Assembly (NCBI GenBank): GCA_021767985.1 | Contig: JAASSH010000025.1 | Span: forward strand, 1 to 10,224 | Length of the DNA: 10,224 bases | Direction of reading: 5' to 3' | DNA from: Gammaproteobacteria bacterium | Lineage (GTDB): Bacteria; Pseudomonadota; Gammaproteobacteria; GCA-001735895 | Shown: positions 6,670 to 10,224 of the stretch, one piece after another | How the letters are laid out: every line of letters starts with the position of its first letter | Position numbering within the stretch: position 1 is the first letter of the stretch | Position numbers and translations under genes: made by a program | The notes under the pieces: generated by a model | The model's input: the letters and a program-made list of their open reading frames with translations, nothing else | What the model was told of the DNA's origin: nothing | Databases searched by the model: none

Positions 6670-8073
6670 CTACTTCTTGGCCGTTACCACCAGGTCTACC
6701 CGACGATTGATTGCCCGGCCTTCCTTGGTTTCGTTAGAGGCGATGGGCCTGGACTCGCCGTAACCGATATAGCCTATCTTGTAACCACCCCCGAGTGCGG
6801 ACAGGTAGTTTGCGACCGAGATTGCGCGCTTGGTGGAAAGATCTTTATTCAGCTCGGCGGCGCCGACCGAGTCGGTATGACCCTCTACCGCGACCAGTTC
6901 CGCGCCGACAAAGCGGATTATGTCGTTTACCTTCGACAACATCGGCTTCGACGCTGCCGGAATCGTTGCGGATCCGGACGCGAAATTAATCTTCTTGAGC
7001 CTGAAAATCAGCTTGCTGCCCTGCTGATAGACCGACGCCTCGTCGTCGGGAAATTCCTTTACCGCCTGGTCCATTGCGCGCTGAAACCTGACTTGCGTGG
7101 AAGTCTTCTCCAGTTCCTGGTTTTGCAACAGCAGCGCGCTCTCGGTTTCCTGCAGGTTCGACCGCGCAGACTCCAGTTCCTGGTTCTGTTGCTTGAGCGT
7201 GCCTTCCGTCTCCATCAGGGTTGACTGGGTCGTCTTCAGGTTTTGTTCCAGGCTTCCGACATTCTTGGAAAGCGCCTCTAACTCCCGGTTCTGCACCACA
7301 ATTTTCGACGCGATATCTTCCGGTGTCCCCGGGGCATCTAGAATGACATCCATCACATCGGTCAGAAAGACCGAACTTTCTATCGCCAGGTCCAGAATGA
7401 CCTGGTAGATACCGGGATCTCGAGGGCTTTGCGCAATCAGGTTCTCGGCTTCGCTAGCGTCCAGCATAGCCGTTCTCAGGGCTTTTGGGGCGAGCTTTTT
7501 TGCACCCTGGCTGGCCGCCTTGTCAATCGCCAGGTTGACGGCATCGAGTTCCCTGAACTGGACCGCTTTGACTTCCAGGGAAAAGTATTTTCTCTGGAAT
7601 TCCGAAAACTCAGCCGGTTCGAGTGGCCGCGCAAAATCATCTGTTTCATCTCTCAGGTCTTCATCGACATCAGCGAGAGCCTCTTCGAGCTCTGCACTGT
7701 TTTTCAACCCCGCGTTGAGCGCCGACTTCCTGGCTTCCAGTATCCGGATGGCGTTAGGCGTTCTCTCTCGACTATTCTCGAGTGCTGCCTGGAACTGCGT
7801 TTTTCCCTTGGCTGCATTCTCCAGGATATAGTCGCTCTGATAATTGCCTGCCAGGCCGCGTTGCGCCTTACCCAGGTATTCCGATCCCTTGATGTATTCC
7901 TCGTAGGATAAAAGCTCGGCCTGATCTATGTCGGCCGCTGTCAATAATCCCGCAACCTCGGCAACCGCCGCATCCAGATCGTCAGTCGATGCAAGTTCGG
8001 CCGTTTCAGTAGAGGCACAGCCAAAAAGCAAAAGTGTGAGTCCATAGCAAAGAACCAGGTTAAGTTTTCTCAT
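6670..8073 (-). CDS. OmpA-domain outer-membrane lipoprotein with coiled coil
   Basis: This 467-residue protein begins with a lipoprotein signal peptide: MRKLN, a hydrophobic core and the lipobox LLFG-C with Cys19 as acylation site. Ala20 at +2 is compatible with sorting to the outer membrane. Residues about 30-250 are mostly helical and charged, with a stretch near 180-215 (AIDKAASQGAKKLAPKAL) recalling DUF4398. Residues about 258-330 are a coiled coil, with QNRELE at 261, QNQELE at 296 and QNQELE at 317, spaced 35 and 21 residues (whole heptads). The C-terminal OmpA domain (about 345-467) has FASGSATI, GHTDSVG, LSTKRAISV and NRRVDLVV. Asp401 and Arg416 stand at the 15-residue spacing of the diaminopimelate-binding pair. 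It should tether the outer membrane to peptidoglycan. It is longer than Pal and lacks the OmpA beta barrel. The stop is TAG; the P1 peptidase follows 51 bases later. Confidence 0.9.
   Translation of the reverse strand: MRKLNLVLCYGLTLLLFGCASTETAELASTDDLDAAVAEVAGLLTAADIDQAELLSYEEYIKGSEYLGKAQRGLAGNYQSDYILENAAKGKTQFQAALENSRERTPNAIRILEARKSALNAGLKNSAELEEALADVDEDLRDETDDFARPLEPAEFSEFQRKYFSLEVKAVQFRELDAVNLAIDKAASQGAKKLAPKALRTAMLDASEAENLIAQSPRDPGIYQVILDLAIESSVFLTDVMDVILDAPGTPEDIASKIVVQNRELEALSKNVGSLEQNLKTTQSTLMETEGTLKQQNQELESARSNLQETESALLLQNQELEKTSTQVRFQRAMDQAVKEFPDDEASVYQQGSKLIFRLKKINFASGSATIPAASKPMLSKVNDIIRFVGAELVAVEGHTDSVGAAELNKDLSTKRAISVANYLSALGGGYKIGYIGYGESRPIASNETKEGRAINRRVDLVVTAKK
7108..7185 (-). 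repeat. Direct repeat of 15 bases, 63 bases apart, inside the coiled coil
   Basis: CTCCAGTTCCTGGTT (plus-strand reading) occurs at 7108-7122 and again at 7171-7185, exactly 63 bases apart. It encodes two NQELE cores 21 residues apart, in ETEGTLKQQNQELESARSNL and ETESALLLQNQELEKTSTQV. A degenerate third copy (CTCTAACTCCCGGTT) lies at 7276-7290. The pattern fits an internal duplication of three heptads. Confidence 0.75.
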
Positions 8074-8318
8074 GCCTGTTTAGTACCGTATTGTCTTTTA
8101 GTGGATGTTTGAAGCGCATTTCCGCGAGTCAAGCGCCGCCGTTTCGCAATCGAAAAGACAAGCGGCCCGATAAATCGGCTGGAATTTAACACAAGGGCTT
8201 ATCTATTAGTAGGTGCGCGTCGTAGATGAGACATATTACCCTAATTTCGGCCATGTGATTAGCCCCACCCCGGTAATGCCGCAGCATCGAGGCATCGGAT
8301 TACTCTTGTATAACGGTC
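8074..8318. other. Intergenic region before the OmpA-lipoprotein gene
   Basis: These 245 bases separate the end of the methyltransferase gene from the start of the lipoprotein gene and should hold the lipoprotein promoter. On the minus strand there is a TTGACT (8132-8127), but the matching -10 position reads AACATC, which is poor. A CCGAT-AA-ATCGG palindrome lies at 8167-8178. No RNA gene or terminator with a T tract is evident. Confidence 0.4.
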
Positions 8319-9221
8319 TCACTCAATCCGCAGCACGGTCGCTCTCAAATCCAGCGCTTCGTGAAGGGAGTCTGCGCGATATTCGAGATCGGAAGTGGTA
8401 AAGGGATAATCAGCGGGCTCCGTAACGGCTGCATTCGTTTCCGGCAAACCGGAGTTTTCGGCCTTTTTTTTCGATCGGCGCGTTGAAGCTCCACCGGTGG
8501 TCGCTTTCAGGCTGTCCGGCAGCAAGTTTCGAATTGGTCTTACTACAAATTTCCTGAGCGGCCCTTTCAGGTAGACCTTAGACGGCTTTTGCCTGACGCG
8601 CCGGCGCTCGATCTTGTTTAACTCATCCACTCCAAAAAGCCCTTCGAGTTTCACTTCCGCGAAATAACGACCCAGCAGTTGCTCCAGATCCTGCGCCGAG
8701 TATTCCTTTGTATGAAACTTGTTCCACGGTTTCTGAAACGGGAGTAGACGGATGTTGCGGTTGGGAGTCGAAACAATGACTTGCCCGTCTGGCCGGGTTA
8801 CACGCTTGATTTCACGCAGGAAAATGTCGAGTTTATCGAGCGCAATGTGCTCGATTACCTGAAACAGCACGGTCAGATCGAAGGTATTATCTTCGAAAGG
8901 AAGCGTCCAGCTATCGAGGCAGATATACTCTATGTTGTCTCGCGCATTATGTTTTCTGGCTTTCTCTATGGCCGTGGCAGACGTGTCGACCGCCTTGATA
9001 CTGCCGGCATCTTCGGAATAGATAATAGTTCCAAAACCCTTGTTACACCCGAGCTCCAAAACCTGTTTGTCTTTGGCCTGAACCCTGAGCAGCTCGTACG
9101 GCCACCGATGGATCAGGGATAAGACATGGGCCCTGAGCGTCCTGGCCTGAAAGTCTTCTTGCAGGTCATCGACTTCCGGATGATCGATTTGTAAATCAAT
9201 CGTTTGAAGTTGCTCGTTCAA
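8319..9221 (-). CDS. Class I SAM-dependent methyltransferase
   Basis: This 300-residue protein has a Rossmann-type methyltransferase core. Motif I is VLELGCNKG (54-62), the acidic residue after strand 2 is Asp79 in AVDTS, the strand-4 block is FDLTVLFQVIEH (114-125), and RPDGQVIVSTPN follows at 143-154. The region after it (FHTKEYS, 169-175) resembles UbiG-like methyltransferases found in surface-polysaccharide loci. Residues about 206-260 are strongly basic (RRRVRQK, STRRSKKK) and the tail is acidic; I recognise no domain there. The start is TTG at 9221-9219, supported by AGGGAG eight bases upstream and the lack of an alternative start nearby in frame. It follows the glycosyltransferase by 23 bases, so the pair is probably one operon and the substrate may be a glycan or lipid-linked sugar; that is inference. 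It is visibly richer in A+T than the antiporter genes. Confidence 0.88.
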   Translation of the reverse strand: MNEQLQTIDLQIDHPEVDDLQEDFQARTLRAHVLSLIHRWPYELLRVQAKDKQVLELGCNKGFGTIIYSEDAGSIKAVDTSATAIEKARKHNARDNIEYICLDSWTLPFEDNTFDLTVLFQVIEHIALDKLDIFLREIKRVTRPDGQVIVSTPNRNIRLLPFQKPWNKFHTKEYSAQDLEQLLGRYFAEVKLEGLFGVDELNKIERRRVRQKPSKVYLKGPLRKFVVRPIRNLLPDSLKATTGGASTRRSKKKAENSGLPETNAAVTEPADYPFTTSDLEYRADSLHEALDLRATVLRIE

Positions 9222-9229
9222 ATCAGATA

Positions 9230-9235
9230 CTCCCT
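9230..9235 (-). promoter_or_regulatory. Ribosome binding site deciding the TTG start of the methyltransferase
   Basis: AGGGAG on the minus strand ends eight bases before TTG at 9221. No ATG or GTG in this frame lies between it and the upstream gene's stop, so the TTG start is well supported. Confidence 0.7.
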
Positions 9236-9244
9236 GGCCAGCTA

Positions 9245-10066
9245 CTACTCTTCGAATGTTAAATCATACTCTTCTGCCAAAGCCAGAAGCTGGACTCGAT
9301 TTTGATCTTCACCAATATTCTTTTTTTGCAACGACACGCCCTGTGAACCGATAATCGGAATTGGCGCGGGATAGGGATATCGAGATTTTCGCATCGCCGT
9401 GCCCTTCAGCATTGCCATGGCCTTGTACCACAGGTCGTCAGCATTAGGGCTCAACCGCATATAGGTGTCGCGGTCGAGCACCCGATCGTCCAGTGAGCCT
9501 GGCGGAAACAGCACACCGCCCTACCCCAAAGCCACCGCAAGCGGCGAACTCTCCCCGGTCGGTTCGCTGTGCCAGTTCCGGTAGGGCCTTATCTCTCCGT
9601 TCTTGATCCGGATCTTGCGACACCGGTGAGCAACGATATCGTCAGGCGTGTGCCGCCATGACTCCAACAACCGGAACAACCAGTCCTCGGGGTACATGAC
9701 GTCGTCATCGCAGGTTACGATAATCCGGTCGGGGTACAGTTTCAGCGTTTCGATCAGTTTCCTGTGAGGCTCGGTAGTTGCGCTGTAACGAATCTCGAAA
9801 CGCTCTCCCTGTAATTTTTCCAGGGCCGGGGGCAGATCGTTCTTCAAATCCTGATGCAACCACAAGATAATCTTGTCAAACGATACTCCTTGGTTCAACA
9901 AACTTTTTATAGTTAAATGCAGCGTGGAAAGACGGGAGGGAATGGACGTCAGTGAGATGATGACGTCGACCATAGCGGGGCTCGCGTTTTTTCCCAGCTG
10001 ATCGTCCGAGATAAAGGTAAGCTTCACAGTGGAAAAAATGGAACGAAAAAAAGCTTTAAGCTTCAA
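9245..10066 (-). pseudogene. Glycosyltransferase interrupted by a single in-frame amber codon
   Basis: One 273-codon frame is cut by TAG at 9523-9521 (codon 182). The upstream part has a glycosyltransferase-type N-terminus, VDVIISLTSIPSRLSTL (33-49), SFDKIILWL (62-70), the DxD-like IVTCDDDVMYPEDWL (116-130) and RPYRNWHSEP (160-169). It ends VALG. Directly after the stop, in the same frame, come GGVLFPPGSLDD, LSPNADDLWYKAMAM and SLQKKNIGEDQ, the expected second half of this family, with a second conserved acidic pair. The stop therefore lies in a glycine-rich motif where a single base change from a sense codon (for example Tyr or Trp) suffices. The real end is tandem TAGTAG (9247-9242), so TAG works as a stop here. 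The start is probably TTG 10066 with AGGG six bases upstream; an in-frame TAA lies at 10087-10085. A truncated 181-residue product would lack half the fold. It may be a pseudogene or a base error. Confidence 0.85.
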
Positions 10067-10116
10067 GAATAGCCCTGCATCGTATTAGTAAAGTTAGTTT
10101 ACCCCTCAAGTATTCC

Positions 10117-10143
10117 TGTTACCTGTTCCTCTCTGAGGTAACA
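10117..10143. repeat. Inverted repeat TGTTACCT...AGGTAACA upstream of the glycosyltransferase
   Basis: An 8-bp perfect inverted repeat with an 11-base loop (10125-10135) lies about 50 bases before the TTG start of the glycosyltransferase, between it and a candidate promoter. It has no T tract on either side, so it looks more like an operator or leader hairpin than a terminator. Confidence 0.45.
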
Positions 10144-10184
10144 ATAAATCCAGCGGCTTAACGTGAGCGGAAGATAAGCGCAGA

Positions 10185-10212
10185 AGTATATAAAATTGCA
10201 GCAATCAAGCAA
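10185..10212 (-). promoter_or_regulatory. Weak promoter candidate for the glycosyltransferase/methyltransferase pair
   Basis: On the minus strand TTGCTT (10212-10207) and TATACT (10190-10185, five of six) are separated by 16 bases. The -35 is poor (three of six). Transcription would pass through the inverted repeat at 10117-10143 before the TTG start. Upstream sequence is cut by the window edge. Confidence 0.25.
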
Positions 10213-10224
10213 ATCACAGATCAG

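Noticed and set aside
8104..8132. TTGACT as the -35 of a promoter for the OmpA lipoprotein
   Set aside because: With a 17-base spacer the -10 would be AACATC, and neighbouring spacings are no better. I could not support a full promoter.
8167..8178. CCGAT-AA-ATCGG palindrome as a terminator
   Set aside because: A two-base loop cannot form this hairpin and no T tract follows. It is left only as a note in the intergenic entry.
9521..9523. Amber codon as a pyrrolysine or other recoded position
   Set aside because: The same gene ends in tandem TAG codons and the OmpA-lipoprotein gene also ends in TAG, so TAG serves as a normal stop here. No recoding element is recognisable.

Overview
The window looks like chromosomal DNA from a free-living, probably marine or otherwise sodium-exposed proteobacterium, most plausibly a gammaproteobacterium. 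This is inferred from gene content: an Mrp-type Na+/H+ antiporter operon, a remnant resembling a SbtA-type sodium/bicarbonate permease, and an OmpA-domain outer-membrane lipoprotein that requires a Gram-negative envelope. By eye the antiporter genes are GC-rich and the glycosyltransferase/methyltransferase end is visibly more AT-rich. No species can be named from the sequence alone.

Region 1 (1-4538, minus strand): a tightly packed Mrp/Mnh cation/proton antiporter operon, read from right to left in the order E, F, G, a fused A(C-terminal)+B subunit, C, D, and a second large NuoL/MrpD-like antiporter subunit that runs off the left edge. Every junction is an overlap of 1-4 bases or a gap of 3 bases, so the genes are almost certainly translated from one message as one membrane complex. 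No full-length MrpA is present in the window. The last subunit carries a frame disruption close to the left edge.

Region 2 (4539-5511): a mostly non-coding stretch. It holds candidate promoters, among them a good sigma70-like one for the antiporter operon, some small palindromes, and on the plus strand a remnant of roughly 90 codons matching the C-terminus of a SbtA-type permease whose N-terminal part is gone.

Region 3 (5512-8073, minus strand): an OmpA-domain lipoprotein with a heptad-repeat coiled coil, followed by a P1-family (DmpA/BapA-type) self-cleaving N-terminal-nucleophile aminopeptidase.

Region 4 (8319-10066, minus strand): a surface-glycan-type pair, a glycosyltransferase split by one in-frame amber codon and then a SAM-dependent methyltransferase. 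Both appear to start at TTG.

The antiporter would exchange cytoplasmic Na+ for H+, and a Na+-coupled bicarbonate permease would spend that gradient, so the permease remnant is functionally suggestive beside this operon. Three separate lesions (frame break, 5' truncation, nonsense codon) in 10 kb suggest either real gene decay or a draft-quality sequence. I found no CRISPR array, insertion sequence, tRNA or rRNA, and no clear new defence or mobile system.
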